A DNA stretch of 30,123 nucleotides from the NCBI GenBank assembly GCA_022826345.1, contig JAJDVB010000059.1, positions 20,001 through 50,123 on the forward strand, read 5' to 3'. Shown here in pieces: positions 8,794-21,796 of the stretch. A program made the position numbers and the translations under genes. The notes under the pieces are model-generated. The model was given only the letters and a program-made list of their open reading frames with translations. It did not search any database and had not been told where the DNA came from. Every line of letters begins with the position of its first letter. Positions within the stretch are counted from its first letter, which is position 1. This DNA comes from Alphaproteobacteria bacterium. Its GTDB lineage: Bacteria; Pseudomonadota; Alphaproteobacteria; UBA828.

Positions 8794-9381
8794 CTAGCGT
8801 AGCGGGATGTCGCTCTCGTCCTTCGACCCCTGGTACGCCGACGAGAGCTCGTCGTAGAGCGTGCGGATGCGGGAGACGCGGTCGCTCAAATCCCCGCCAT
8901 CGCTGCCGATCAGGTCTTCAACGGAGCGGCATCGCCAGAACGCGTTCTCGCGGGCGTAGTTCCCGTTCTCGATGCGGAAGACCTCGCTCAGGATCCGCAA
9001 ATCATGGGGGATGTTGAAGGCGTCACGAGTGTCCACGTAGCCGAAGAGGTAGTGGAAGTTGTCGAATCCGGCCCAGGTGATCGCAGACAGGCACAACGAG
9101 CAGGGCTCGTGGGTCGAGAGGAACAGGCAGTCCTCGGGCGCCGGACGCGCCTCGCCGGGCAGCGCGAAGAACGCGTTGAGCGTCGAGATCTCGCCGTGGA
9201 AGAGCGGATTCTCGGTCTCGCGGTTGGTCGCGGCGATGACGAGCGCGAGGTCCGACTTGCGGAGGATCGCGCCGCCGAACACCTTGTCGCCGCGCGCGAC
9301 GCCCGCCCGCGTCAGCGGAACGATGTCATGCTCGATCACGTCGAGGAAGCGGGTGGCGAGCGCCTGATCCGAATGGGTCAT
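8794..9381 (-). CDS. Cytidine/deoxycytidylate-deaminase-fold nucleoside or base deaminase
   Basis: This 195-residue zinc deaminase belongs to the superfamily that includes guanine deaminase (GuaD type), cytosine deaminase and TadA. The zinc motif is HGE at residues 62-64 (the proton-shuttling Glu64) with PCSLC at 93-97. The HGE spelling in place of HAE, with PCSLCLSAI, is compatible with free-base or nucleoside deaminases. It differs from TadA, and no tRNA-binding features stand out. The C-terminal 80 residues are charged and I do not recognise them. The ATG at 9381 overlaps the stop of the upstream deaminase gene in ATGA, implying translational coupling. The in-frame extension upstream lies inside that gene and is rejected. 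The substrate is unknown; context suggests a purine or pterin-like compound. Confidence 0.85.
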   Translation of the reverse strand: MTHSDQALATRFLDVIEHDIVPLTRAGVARGDKVFGGAILRKSDLALVIAATNRETENPLFHGEISTLNAFFALPGEARPAPEDCLFLSTHEPCSLCLSAITWAGFDNFHYLFGYVDTRDAFNIPHDLRILSEVFRIENGNYARENAFWRCRSVEDLIGSDGGDLSDRVSRIRTLYDELSSAYQGSKDESDIPLR

Positions 9382-10406
9382 GGTGAAGCTCTTGCCTCTG
9401 ACGCCGCATACTCCTCCAGCCGGCTGAGCAAGGCACGCTGCTCCTCCGCCGGCAGCCAGCTCGCCTCGAAGGCGTTGGCGGCGAGCCGAACGACCTGATC
9501 CTTGGTCAGATCGGCCTCCTTTTGGGTCGCAACCAGGTTCTCCTGCACATACCCGAGGAAATACGCGGGATCGTCGGAGTTGACGGTGGCCCGCATGCCG
9601 TTCTCCAGCATGCGCCGCACCTCCAGCGCCTTGAGGCTGCCGGTGATGCACCTGTTGGAGATGGGGCAGACCGTGAGCGCGAGTCCCCGGCGCATGATCT
9701 CATCGCAGAGCGCCTCGTCCTCCAGCGAATTGACGCCGTGGTCGATCCTGTCGACCCCGATGTCTTCAAGGGTCTGCCAGATGTGCCGGGTCGAGTTCTC
9801 CTGATCCACGTCGCAGTGCATGGTCAGCCGGTAGCCCTCGGCGCGCGCGCGGTCGAACACGTCCTTGAACTTGATCGGCGGATTGCCTTTCTCGTCCGAG
9901 TCCAGGCCGACGCCGACGATCCAGTCCTGGTACGGCAGGGACTGCTCCAGCGTTGCCATCGCGGAGTCGGCACTCATGTCTCGCAGGAAGCACATGATGA
10001 GCTGGGTGCGGATGCCGAGCCCGTCTTCGGCATCCACCTGCGCCCGGCGGATTCCGCGGATCACGGTGTCGTAGTCGATTCCGCGCACGGCGTGGGCCTG
10101 GGGGTCGAAGAACATCTCCGCGTAGATCACGTTCTGGGAATGCGCCTTGGTCAGATAGGCGGTGGTGAGGTCGTAGAAATCCTGCTCCCTCACCAGGACG
10201 CTCATGCCCTCGTAGTACATCTTGAGGAAGGACGGCAGATCGTCGAAATCGTAAGCGGCCCGCATCTCGTCCACTGATCGGTAAGGCAGCGCGACGGCAT
10301 TGCGCCGGCCGAGCTCGAACTTCATCTCCGGCTCCAGCGTCCCCTCCACGTGGACGTGCAGCTCGGCCTTCGGCATGCGTTCGATGAAGCGCTTCATGTC
10401 CGTCAT
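9378..10406 (-). CDS. Adenosine/adenine deaminase family protein with variant active site
   Basis: This 342-residue TIM-barrel amidohydrolase is of the adenosine/adenine deaminase family. Metal ligands are visible as HVHVEG (His17, His19), His197 and Asp278. His223 (IDHG) and Asp279 (NSDDPAYF) complete the usual polar set. NSDDPAYF is more like adenine deaminases than adenosine deaminases, which usually have NTDDP. The odd feature is MHCDVDQEN at 196-204. The family's HAGE box has its catalytic glutamate three residues after the histidine, but here that place holds Val200; the nearest glutamate is Glu203. The enzyme may use another residue or another substrate. The ATG at 10406 (MTDMKRF) is chosen over an upstream extension to 10508, which has no family similarity and lies in the intergenic region. 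It overlaps the downstream deaminase gene by four bases. Confidence 0.88.
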   Translation of the reverse strand: MTDMKRFIERMPKAELHVHVEGTLEPEMKFELGRRNAVALPYRSVDEMRAAYDFDDLPSFLKMYYEGMSVLVREQDFYDLTTAYLTKAHSQNVIYAEMFFDPQAHAVRGIDYDTVIRGIRRAQVDAEDGLGIRTQLIMCFLRDMSADSAMATLEQSLPYQDWIVGVGLDSDEKGNPPIKFKDVFDRARAEGYRLTMHCDVDQENSTRHIWQTLEDIGVDRIDHGVNSLEDEALCDEIMRRGLALTVCPISNRCITGSLKALEVRRMLENGMRATVNSDDPAYFLGYVQENLVATQKEADLTKDQVVRLAANAFEASWLPAEEQRALLSRLEEYAASEARASP

Positions 10407-10538
10407 GACTTCAAGCCTATGGTTCGGTGTCGAACGATTGATCTCTCGAATACGTGATAATTCAACAGGTTGCCACACTGTTTGGCGTCCGACCAGCGCG
10501 CCAGACATCCGAACGGAACCTCAATTTGCCGCCGATAA

Positions 10539-10566
10539 TTGCAACCGCCCGTTCACGCACTATGCT
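10539..10566 (+). promoter_or_regulatory. Possible promoter for the small membrane-peptide / urate-oxidase-like pair
   Basis: TTGCAA (10539-10544) is followed after 16 bases by TATGCT (10561-10566), which matches TATAAT at four of six positions. It sits in the 198-base divergent region, about 38 bases before the start of the 30-residue peptide gene. A start of transcription near 10573 would give a leader of about 30 bases containing the AGGGGGG ribosome site. No equally good promoter was seen for the leftward deaminase operon. Confidence 0.42.
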
Positions 10567-10604
10567 AGAGACTTGCGATTCGGAATTGCAGGGGGGCACC
10601 ACAC

Positions 10605-10697
10605 ATGACCAACCCGCTGACATCGCTTACGAAAACCGTGATCATGGGGGTCGCGCTCACCGTGATCATCGTCGCGATTCTCTATGGCATAAGCTGA
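10605..10697 (+). CDS. 30-residue single-pass membrane peptide (unrecognised)
   Basis: This reading frame of 31 codons, including the TGA stop, is preceded by AGGGGGG about 8 bases before its ATG. The first ten residues are polar (MTNPLTSLTK). Residues 11-28 are almost entirely hydrophobic (VIMGVALTVIIVAILYGI), enough for one transmembrane helix, and it ends in Ser. It lies directly behind a plausible promoter and 15 bases before the next gene, a four-helix membrane protein, so the two probably form an operon. Small single-helix subunits often stabilise haem-bearing membrane enzymes (for example CydX and CcoQ), so an accessory role is a reasonable guess. I do not recognise the family, and translation is inferred. 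Confidence 0.55.
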   Translation: MTNPLTSLTKTVIMGVALTVIIVAILYGIS

Positions 10698-10712
10698 CCG
10701 GGGGGCGAGGCG

Positions 10713-11243
10713 ATGGACATTCCATTGGTCGACTACCACTGGTGGACATTCTTCTTCCGCTGGACCCACGTGCTCGCGGGGGTGATGTGGATCGGGCTGC
10801 TCTGGTACTTCAACTTCGTCCAGATCCCGAACATGCCCAAGATACCGGACGAGCAGAAACCCGCGATCGGCAAGGTGATCGCGCCGGCGGCGCTCTTCTG
10901 GTTCCGCTGGGCGGCGCTCGCCACGGTCGCGACCGGCATCGTGCTCGCGCTGATGAACGAGTATTTCTCGGACGCCATCACCTTCGGCATTCTCGGCGCG
11001 GCCACCGACGGGCACGTGTTGAGACACACCGCGATCGGCATCGGGATGTGGCTCGGCATCATCATGATGCTGAACGTCTGGCTCATCATCTGGCCAAACC
11101 AGAAACGAGCCCTCGGCATCGTGGAGGTGGAGGCGGATCGCAAGGCGCGGTCGGCGCGCTACGCCATGCTGGCGTCGCGCACCAACACGATGCTTTCGAT
11201 CCCGATGCTCTACTCCATGGTCTCGGCGCAGAACGTTTACTGA
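10713..11243 (+). CDS. Stand-alone urate hydroxylase (PuuD) membrane-domain homologue (Urate_ox_N type)
   Basis: This inner-membrane protein has 176 residues and about four transmembrane helices (near 14-34, 56-82, 106-127 and 157-172). The N-terminal WWTFFFRWTHVLAGVMWIG, the segment NVWLIIWPNQKRALG and the C-terminal SRTNTMLSIPMLYSM match the Urate_ox_N membrane domain. That domain forms the N-terminal half of PuuD, the cytochrome-c-fused urate hydroxylase. The cytochrome c domain is absent here: there is no CxxCH and the protein stops after the membrane part. Conserved-looking histidines at 19, 101 and 105 could bind haem. GGGGCGAGG precedes the ATG. It follows the small membrane-peptide gene by 15 bases and is divergent from two deaminase genes, which fits a purine-related role. 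Urate oxidation itself is not established. Confidence 0.82.
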   Translation: MDIPLVDYHWWTFFFRWTHVLAGVMWIGLLWYFNFVQIPNMPKIPDEQKPAIGKVIAPAALFWFRWAALATVATGIVLALMNEYFSDAITFGILGAATDGHVLRHTAIGIGMWLGIIMMLNVWLIIWPNQKRALGIVEVEADRKARSARYAMLASRTNTMLSIPMLYSMVSAQNVY

Positions 11244-11263
11244 CGCGATAGACCGAACGCCTT

Positions 11264-11295
11264 CGCCCGCCGGCCCATGATCGGGTCGGCGGGCG
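11264..11295. terminator. Strong hairpin between convergent genes
   Basis: CGCCCGCCG (11264-11272) pairs perfectly with CGGCGGGCG (11287-11295). GCCC (11273-11276) pairs with GGGT (11283-11286), including one G-T pair, leaving a six-base loop ATGATC. The 13-pair stem lies in the 67-base gap between the rightward urate-oxidase-like gene and leftward hpnE. It can fold on either strand. There is no T-run, which is usual for such G+C-rich bidirectional terminators. Confidence 0.65.
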
Positions 11296-11310
11296 GGGCG
11301 ATCTACCTTC

Positions 11311-12585
11311 TCAGGCCGCGGTGAGCGCGCGCAGCGCGTGCCGCGCCGCGGTGACGCCCGAACGCACCGCCCCCTCGATGGTGGCGGGCAGCCCGGTCGC
11401 GGTCCAGTCTCCGGCGAGGAAGAGGTTGCGCAGGCAGGTCTCGGCCGGCGGGCGCAGCGGCAGGGCGGATGGGATCTGGGCGAAGGTCGCGCGCTTCTCC
11501 TTCACGATCCGCACCGCAGGCATGGCGGCCGGCCGGTAATCCAGCGCCCGGGAAACGTCCGCCCACAGCATCTCGGCGATCTCCGCCGCCGGGCGCTCCG
11601 TCAGCGCGCCCGCCGCGCTGACGGTGACCGAGGCGATATCGCCGCGGGCGAAGATCCACTGCGCCGTGCCGCCCACCACGCCTAGGATCGCGCTACCCCC
11701 CGGCATCGGCACCGGCCGGTCGAGGCGGAAGTGCGCGTTGACGATGGGCCGGGTCTCCAGCGGCGCCGGAACCTCGGGCAGAAGCTGCGTGCAGACCTGC
11801 GGGGTCACCGCGAGCACGGCGACATCGCCCGGCGCGAACGCCGCCTCATCGTCGTCATTGCCGGCGAAATCGAGGGCCGTTACCGCCCGCCCGTCGTGCT
11901 CGATGGCGCGCAGCCGGCGGTTGTAGAGGAGCCGGCCGCCGCCCCGCTTCAAATAGCGAACGCCCGGCTCCACCAGATTGGGGCCGAGTCCCTCGCGGGT
12001 GAGATAAGCGCGGCAGGCCGCCTCGCCCTGGCCGAAGGTGAGGCGTACCACCGGCCAGAGCAGGCGCGCGGACGCCTCCCCCACCGAGGCGTTGAGCACG
12101 GCCACGGTGAGCGGCTCCCACAGCCGCTCCAGCAGCGGCCCGGTGCCCTGCAGCCGCTCGGCGGCGGTGTCGCCGTCCCGCGCGCGGGCGAGGGCGAGGC
12201 CCGCCAGGTAATGGCGCGCGCGGCTGCCCGGCACGCGGCGCCCCGGCACCATGATCCACCAGGGCAATGGCCCGGCATTGGGGCGCACGGTCCAGCGCTC
12301 GCCCGAGCGCAGGTCGACGAAGGGGAAGGCCGCGCGCTCCTGGCCCACCAGCCCGCCGCGCGCGCCGACGGTCTCCAGGTAGGCGAACACCGCGGGATTG
12401 GCGCCCAGGATCAGGTGGTTGCCATTGTCGATGGTCCGGTCCAGGGTGGCGTCGTGAAACGAGCGGCAGCGGCCGCCCGCTTGCGACGCCGCTTCCCAAA
12501 GGACGACGCGCTGCCTCGCCTTCACCAGCTCCACGGCGCAGGAAAGCCCCGCCATGCCGGCGCCGATCACGTGAACGGTCGCCAT
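11311..12585 (-). CDS. hpnE: Hydroxysqualene dehydroxylase / squalene-associated FAD-dependent oxidoreductase
   Basis: In hopanoid synthesis HpnE reduces hydroxysqualene, made by HpnC and HpnD, to squalene. The protein has 424 residues. The FAD-binding GAGMAGLS starts at residue 8 and is followed by WEAASQAGGRCRSF and IDNGNHLILGAN, a spelling characteristic of HpnE within the amine-oxidase/phytoene-desaturase superfamily. The C-terminal LAGDWTATGLPATIEGAVRSG is the second FAD-contacting motif. The ATG at 12585 is supported by GAGGGAGC just upstream; in-frame ATGs at 12597 and 12642 are less likely. HpnC and HpnD are not in the window. The divergent neighbour belongs to the same fold family as they do but lacks the catalytic aspartates. 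Confidence 0.92.
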   Translation of the reverse strand: MATVHVIGAGMAGLSCAVELVKARQRVVLWEAASQAGGRCRSFHDATLDRTIDNGNHLILGANPAVFAYLETVGARGGLVGQERAAFPFVDLRSGERWTVRPNAGPLPWWIMVPGRRVPGSRARHYLAGLALARARDGDTAAERLQGTGPLLERLWEPLTVAVLNASVGEASARLLWPVVRLTFGQGEAACRAYLTREGLGPNLVEPGVRYLKRGGGRLLYNRRLRAIEHDGRAVTALDFAGNDDDEAAFAPGDVAVLAVTPQVCTQLLPEVPAPLETRPIVNAHFRLDRPVPMPGGSAILGVVGGTAQWIFARGDIASVTVSAAGALTERPAAEIAEMLWADVSRALDYRPAAMPAVRIVKEKRATFAQIPSALPLRPPAETCLRNLFLAGDWTATGLPATIEGAVRSGVTAARHALRALTAA

Positions 12586-12670
12586 GCTCCCTCGCATCCC
12601 TCCCAGCGCGTCCATGTATAGGGGAGGGGAGGCGCCTGGCAAACGAGCGGTGGGGCGGGGAAGGGCCTGA

Positions 12671-13516
12671 GTGACGCCCTCGCTCTCATCCGTCGGTGCG
12701 CTCGCGCGGGCGGGCGACTACGACCGCTACCTTTCCGCCGTGTTCGCACCCGCCGCACGCCGCGAGGCGCTGTTCGCGCTAATCGCCTTCAACCACGAGA
12801 TCGCGCGCATTCCCGAGGCGGTGAGCGAGCCGATGCTGGGCCGCATTCGGCTGCAATGGTGGCGCGAGGTCCTCGACGCGGTCTATGCCGGCGAGCCCGC
12901 CAGGCGCCACGAGGTGGCGCTGCCGCTGGCGGACGCGATCAATGCGCGGGGGCTCGACCGCGCCCCGTTCGACGCGCTGTTAGATGCGCGGGAGGCTGAT
13001 CTTGAGTCGGACGGCCCGGCCGATCTCGCGGCGTTGGAGCGCTATGCCGCCACCACCGGCGGCAGCCTGACGGAACTCATGGTGCGGGCTTCTGGTGTCG
13101 ACTCCGGACCAGCGCTGGAGGTCGGGCGGCAGGTCGGTACCGCCTGGGCGCTGATCGGCACCTTGCGTGCCGCGCCGCACGCGGCGATGCAGGGCCGGGT
13201 CACGCTCCCGTCCGACCTTCTCGCCGGCGCGGGGATCACGGCCGAGGACGTGCGGGCGGGCCGGGGGTTCGAACGTTTCGCCGTCGTCGCCGAGCCGGTG
13301 GCAGGCCGCGCTGCCGATCTGCTCGCTGCGGCGCGGCAGGCCCGGCGTGCGGTGCCCCAGCAGGGCTTAGGCGTGCTGCTGATCGCCCGCCTCGCCGATC
13401 TCTACCTTGCTCGTCTGCGCCGCGCCGCGTGGGACCCGCGCGACCGGGGCGTCGCCTGCGGCCCGCTCCGCAAGCAGGCGGCGATGCTGGCGGGCGCGCT
13501 CTCGGGCCGGTACTGA
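12671..13516 (+). CDS. Squalene/phytoene-synthase-fold protein without aspartate-rich motifs (NDUFAF6-like)
   Basis: This 281-residue protein has the squalene/phytoene synthase fold. DYDRYLSAVFAPAARREALFAL and EPMLGRIRLQWWREVLD match the family and in particular its alphaproteobacterial/mitochondrial NDUFAF6-like branch (a complex I assembly factor in mitochondria). The first aspartate-rich motif is absent: the helix reads FNHEIARIPE where synthases have a DD-containing sequence. The second is also absent: LIGTLRAAPHAAMQGRVTLP stands where synthases have NxLRDxxxD before GRxxLP. It is therefore probably not a prenyl-diphosphate condensing enzyme. The start is GTG at 12671 behind GGGAAGGG. It is divergent from hpnE (85-base gap) and converges with trmFO with nine bases between. 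Its role is inferred from homology only. Confidence 0.8.
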   Translation: MTPSLSSVGALARAGDYDRYLSAVFAPAARREALFALIAFNHEIARIPEAVSEPMLGRIRLQWWREVLDAVYAGEPARRHEVALPLADAINARGLDRAPFDALLDAREADLESDGPADLAALERYAATTGGSLTELMVRASGVDSGPALEVGRQVGTAWALIGTLRAAPHAAMQGRVTLPSDLLAGAGITAEDVRAGRGFERFAVVAEPVAGRAADLLAAARQARRAVPQQGLGVLLIARLADLYLARLRRAAWDPRDRGVACGPLRKQAAMLAGALSGRY

Positions 13517-13525
13517 CGCCTTTGC

Positions 13526-14881
13526 TCAGGCTGCCGCGGCGCGGCACTCTCCCAGCCAGCGGCCGAGATCGGTGCGGGCGCGTTCGACCATCGCGGTCTT
13601 GCGTGCGCGCTTGGGCACGCGGCCCGCAAGCGGCGGGAACAGGCCGAAGTTGACGTTCATCGGCTGGAAGGTTCCGCCCGCCCCCAGGTGCCCGCCGGTG
13701 ATGTGGCTGATCAGCGCGCCGAGCGCTGTGGTCGGCGGCGGAGACGGGGCGGTAGCGCCCGCAACCTCCGCCGCGGCGAAGCGCCCGGCGAGCAGGCCGA
13801 TCGCCGCGCTCTCCACGTAGCCCTCGACGCCGGTGAGCTGACCCGCGAAGCGCAGGTGCGGCGCGCGGCGCAGCCGCAGCTCGGCGTCCAGCAGCACCGG
13901 GCTGTTGATGAAGGTGTTGCGGTGAATGCCGCCGAGCCTGGCGAAGCCGGCCTGCTCCAGCCCCGGGATCAGGCGGAAGACCTGCCTCTGGGCGCCATGC
14001 GTGAGCTTGGTCTGGAAGCCCACCATGTTGAAGAGGGTGCCGAGCGCGTTGTCCTGGCGCAGCTGCACCACCGCATGAGGGCGGGCGCCGCTGGCGGGGT
14101 CGGTGAGACCCACGGGCTTCATCGGGCCGAAGCGGAGCGTGTCACGGCCGCGCGCCGCCATCACCTCGATGGGCAGGCAGCCCTCGAAGTAGGGCGTGTC
14201 GCGCTCCCAGTCCCGGAACGGGATCGTGTCGGCGGCGAGCAGGACATCGATGAAGGCCTCGTAGCGCTCGCGGTCCAGCGGGCAGTTGATGTAGGCGGCG
14301 CGGTCGCCGCCCGGCCCCGCCTTGTCGTAGCGGGACTGGAACCACGCCCGCTCGAAGTCGATGCTCTCACGGTGGACGATGGGCGCGAGCGCGTCGAAGA
14401 AGGCGAGGTGATCCTCGCCAGTCGCATCGAGGATCGCCTGGCTCAGCGCCGGCGCGGTGAGGGGGCCGGTGGCGACGATGGCCGGTCCCTCTGCCGCGTC
14501 GGGCAGGCCGGGGGCTTCCGCGCGGCACAGCTGGATGGCGGGCTCGTCCTCGATCGCCTGCTGCACCGCGTCGGCGAAGCCCGAGCGGTCTACGGCGAGC
14601 GCCTGCCCAGCCGGCACCTTGTGGCGGTCGGCGGCGGCCATCACGAGCGATCCCGCGTGCCGCATCTCCTCGTGCAGGAGGCCCACCGCATTGCGCTCGG
14701 CGGCGTCGGAGCGGAAGGAGTTGGAGCAGACCAGCTCGGCGAGCCGGTCCGTGACGTGTGCCTCGGTGCCGCGCACCGGCCGCATCTCCCAGAGCTCGAC
14801 CGCCCCGCCCTGCCGGGCGATCTGCCACGCCGCCTCGCAGCCGGCGAGGCCGCCGCCGATGATGCGGATACGCTCTACCAC
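13526..14881 (-). CDS. trmFO: Methylenetetrahydrofolate-tRNA-(uracil-5-)-methyltransferase
   Basis: TrmFO makes ribothymidine at position 54 of tRNA from methylenetetrahydrofolate with FADH2. The 451-residue length is typical. [14 protein letters not shown] (7-20) is the FAD-binding motif. [23 protein letters not shown] (with conserved Cys52) and [14 protein letters not shown] near residue 200 are family hallmarks, as is [22 protein letters not shown] towards the C-terminus. Translation begins at GTG 14881, with GGGGAAG upstream and no better in-frame codon. The gene follows uvrA by 30 bases on the same strand, so the two are likely co-transcribed. Downstream it meets the synthase-like gene tail to tail. 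Confidence 0.95.
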   Translation of the reverse strand: MVERIRIIGGGLAGCEAAWQIARQGGAVELWEMRPVRGTEAHVTDRLAELVCSNSFRSDAAERNAVGLLHEEMRHAGSLVMAAADRHKVPAGQALAVDRSGFADAVQQAIEDEPAIQLCRAEAPGLPDAAEGPAIVATGPLTAPALSQAILDATGEDHLAFFDALAPIVHRESIDFERAWFQSRYDKAGPGGDRAAYINCPLDRERYEAFIDVLLAADTIPFRDWERDTPYFEGCLPIEVMAARGRDTLRFGPMKPVGLTDPASGARPHAVVQLRQDNALGTLFNMVGFQTKLTHGAQRQVFRLIPGLEQAGFARLGGIHRNTFINSPVLLDAELRLRRAPHLRFAGQLTGVEGYVESAAIGLLAGRFAAAEVAGATAPSPPPTTALGALISHITGGHLGAGGTFQPMNVNFGLFPPLAGRVPKRARKTAMVERARTDLGRWLGECRAAAA

Positions 14882-14911
14882 CCGTTGCTTCCCCGTGCTC
14901 CGTTGCCGGGC

Positions 14912-17803
<2,892 letters not shown>

Positions 17804-17893
17804 GGGCGCGGACGAAATGGTTCGGGGATCGAAGCCGGACTATAGGTTCTTCGCCCGGCGAAGGCGAGAGGGCGCCGACATTTGGAGGCTGGT

Positions 17894-17922
17894 TTGAGGC
17901 GCCTCTGGCTATGGGCTAAAAG
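17894..17922 (+). promoter_or_regulatory. Possible ssb promoter
   Basis: TTGAGG (17894-17899) and TAAAAG (17917-17922) are separated by exactly 17 bases. Each matches the sigma-70 consensus at four of six positions. They lie 40 bases before the ssb ATG, in the 158-base uvrA-ssb divergent region. The ssb ribosome site AGAAGGAG is 8 bases before its ATG. Confidence 0.4.
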
Positions 17923-17961
17923 TTGTCGGGGTAGCTTGTAAGCACAGAAGGAGTTTGGGTT

Positions 17962-18423
17962 ATGGCGGGTAGCGTCAACAAGGTCATTTTGGTCGGCAAC
18001 CTGGGACGCGACCCCGAAACCCGACAGACACAGGACGGCAGGCCCATCGTCAACTTCACGGTGGCCACCAACGAGACCTGGAAGGACCGTCAGACCGGCG
18101 AGCGCCGCGAGCGCGTGGAGTGGCACCGCGTCGTGATCTTCAACGAGCACTTGGCCGAGATCGCCCAGCGCTACCTGCACAAGGGCTCCAAGGTCTATCT
18201 CGAAGGCCAGCTGCAGACCCGCAAGTGGACCGACCAGTCGGGGCAAGAGCGCTACACCACGGAGGTCGTGCTCGGCCGCTTCCGCGGCGAGCTCACCATG
18301 CTGGACAGCCGCGCCGACAGCGGCGGCGGACGCGACTACGGCGGTGAGCCCGCCGGCGCCCCGGCCGCTGCCCGCGACAGCGGTCCTTCATCCACCGACC
18401 TGGACGACGACATCCCGTTCTAA
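17962..18423 (+). CDS. ssb: Single-stranded DNA-binding protein
   Basis: SSB coats single-stranded DNA during replication, recombination and repair, and recruits partners through its C-terminal tip. The protein has 153 residues. The OB-fold spans about 5-110, beginning [15 protein letters not shown] and including [10 protein letters not shown] and [16 protein letters not shown] flexible Gly/Ala-rich linker follows. The acidic tail ends in DLDDDIPF, the canonical partner-binding tip. The ATG is preceded by AGAAGGAG. It is followed by a 138-base gap that contains a weak hairpin (TGGGC at 18425-18429 with GCCCA at 18440-18444) and then gyrA. Confidence 0.97.
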   Translation: MAGSVNKVILVGNLGRDPETRQTQDGRPIVNFTVATNETWKDRQTGERRERVEWHRVVIFNEHLAEIAQRYLHKGSKVYLEGQLQTRKWTDQSGQERYTTEVVLGRFRGELTMLDSRADSGGGRDYGGEPAGAPAAARDSGPSSTDLDDDIPF

Positions 18424-18561
18424 TTGGGCGAAAAATTCTGCCCAGCGGTGGGATCCGCGACGTTGTGAATCAGGGCCGATTCCTGTAGTCTTCCAGGCAT
18501 GAGGACCGAGTCGTCAAGCGTGGCCTAACTCCTTGTCTTCCAATAATCTTTTCGGTCATTC

Positions 18562-21265
<2,704 letters not shown>

Positions 21266-21273
<8 letters not shown>

Positions 21274-21772
21274 GCGGATCGGCCTCTATCCCGGAACCTT
21301 CGACCCGATCACCACGGGCCATCAGGACATCATCAGGCGTTCCCTCAGAGTGGTGGACAGGCTGGTGGTCGGGGTTGCCGTCAACGCGGGCAAGAATCCG
21401 CTGTTCGATGTGGACGAGCGGGTGGCGCTCACTGCGCGGGACCTCGCGGCGCTCGGGCTCGAGCCGCCGCAGCTGGAGGTGCGCAGCTTCGACAGCCTGC
21501 TTATGCACTTTGTTCATGAGGTCAGTGCCACGGTGATCGTGCGCGGGCTCCGGGCGGTCTCCGATTTCGAGTACGAGTTCCAGATGGCGGGCATGAACTC
21601 CAGGCTCGACCAGGATGTGGAGACCGTGTTCCTCATGGCCTCGGAGCGGCACCACTTCATCGCCTCCAAGCTGGTGAAGGAGATCGCCTCCCTCGGCGGC
21701 GACGTGTCGAGCTTCGTCTCGCCGCTCATCGCCCAGCGTCTCGCCGAGCGGTTCGGGACGCCGCCTCCCTGA
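21266..21772 (+). CDS. coaD: Pantetheine-phosphate adenylyltransferase
   Basis: CoaD joins AMP to 4'-phosphopantetheine to form dephospho-CoA, the penultimate step of coenzyme A synthesis. The protein has 168 residues. It shows [17 protein letters not shown], the nucleotidyltransferase TxGH motif (residues 16-19), then [19 protein letters not shown] and the late [18 protein letters not shown] segment typical of CoaD. The ATG at 21266 lies inside the end of gyrA (eight-base overlap) and is preceded by GGGAGCGG, so translation is probably coupled. queA starts 24 bases after its stop. Some related genomes have a peptidyl-prolyl isomerase gene between coaD and queA; it is absent here. Confidence 0.96.
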
Positions 21773-21796
21773 GGCCGGCGACGCCGGCGGCCATCG

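Noticed and set aside
9382..9651. N-terminal extension of the small deaminase upstream of 9381
   Set aside because: The extension lies entirely inside the adenosine-deaminase-family gene in another frame and looks like a shadow. The ATGA overlap gives a natural start at 9381.
10407..10508. N-terminal extension of the adenosine-deaminase-family protein
   Set aside because: The extra 34 residues have no family resemblance and occupy the divergent promoter region. The family N-terminus begins naturally at 10406.
13516..13560. Hairpin between the NDUFAF6-like gene and trmFO
   Set aside because: Only nine bases separate the genes. The GCCGCGGC palindrome nearby lies within trmFO codons and forms no stem comparable with the other two convergent junctions.
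17804..17961. Possible SOS (LexA) operator between uvrA and ssb
   Set aside because: I looked for the alphaproteobacterial GTTC-N7-GTTC pattern. A GGTTCGGGGATCGAAG stretch and a CTTCG/CGAAG palindrome come near, but neither fits the spacing and sequence.
18499..18528. Nine-codon frame in the ssb-gyrA gap
   Set aside because: It has an ATG but no convincing ribosome site, ends after nine residues and shows no feature of a known leader peptide.
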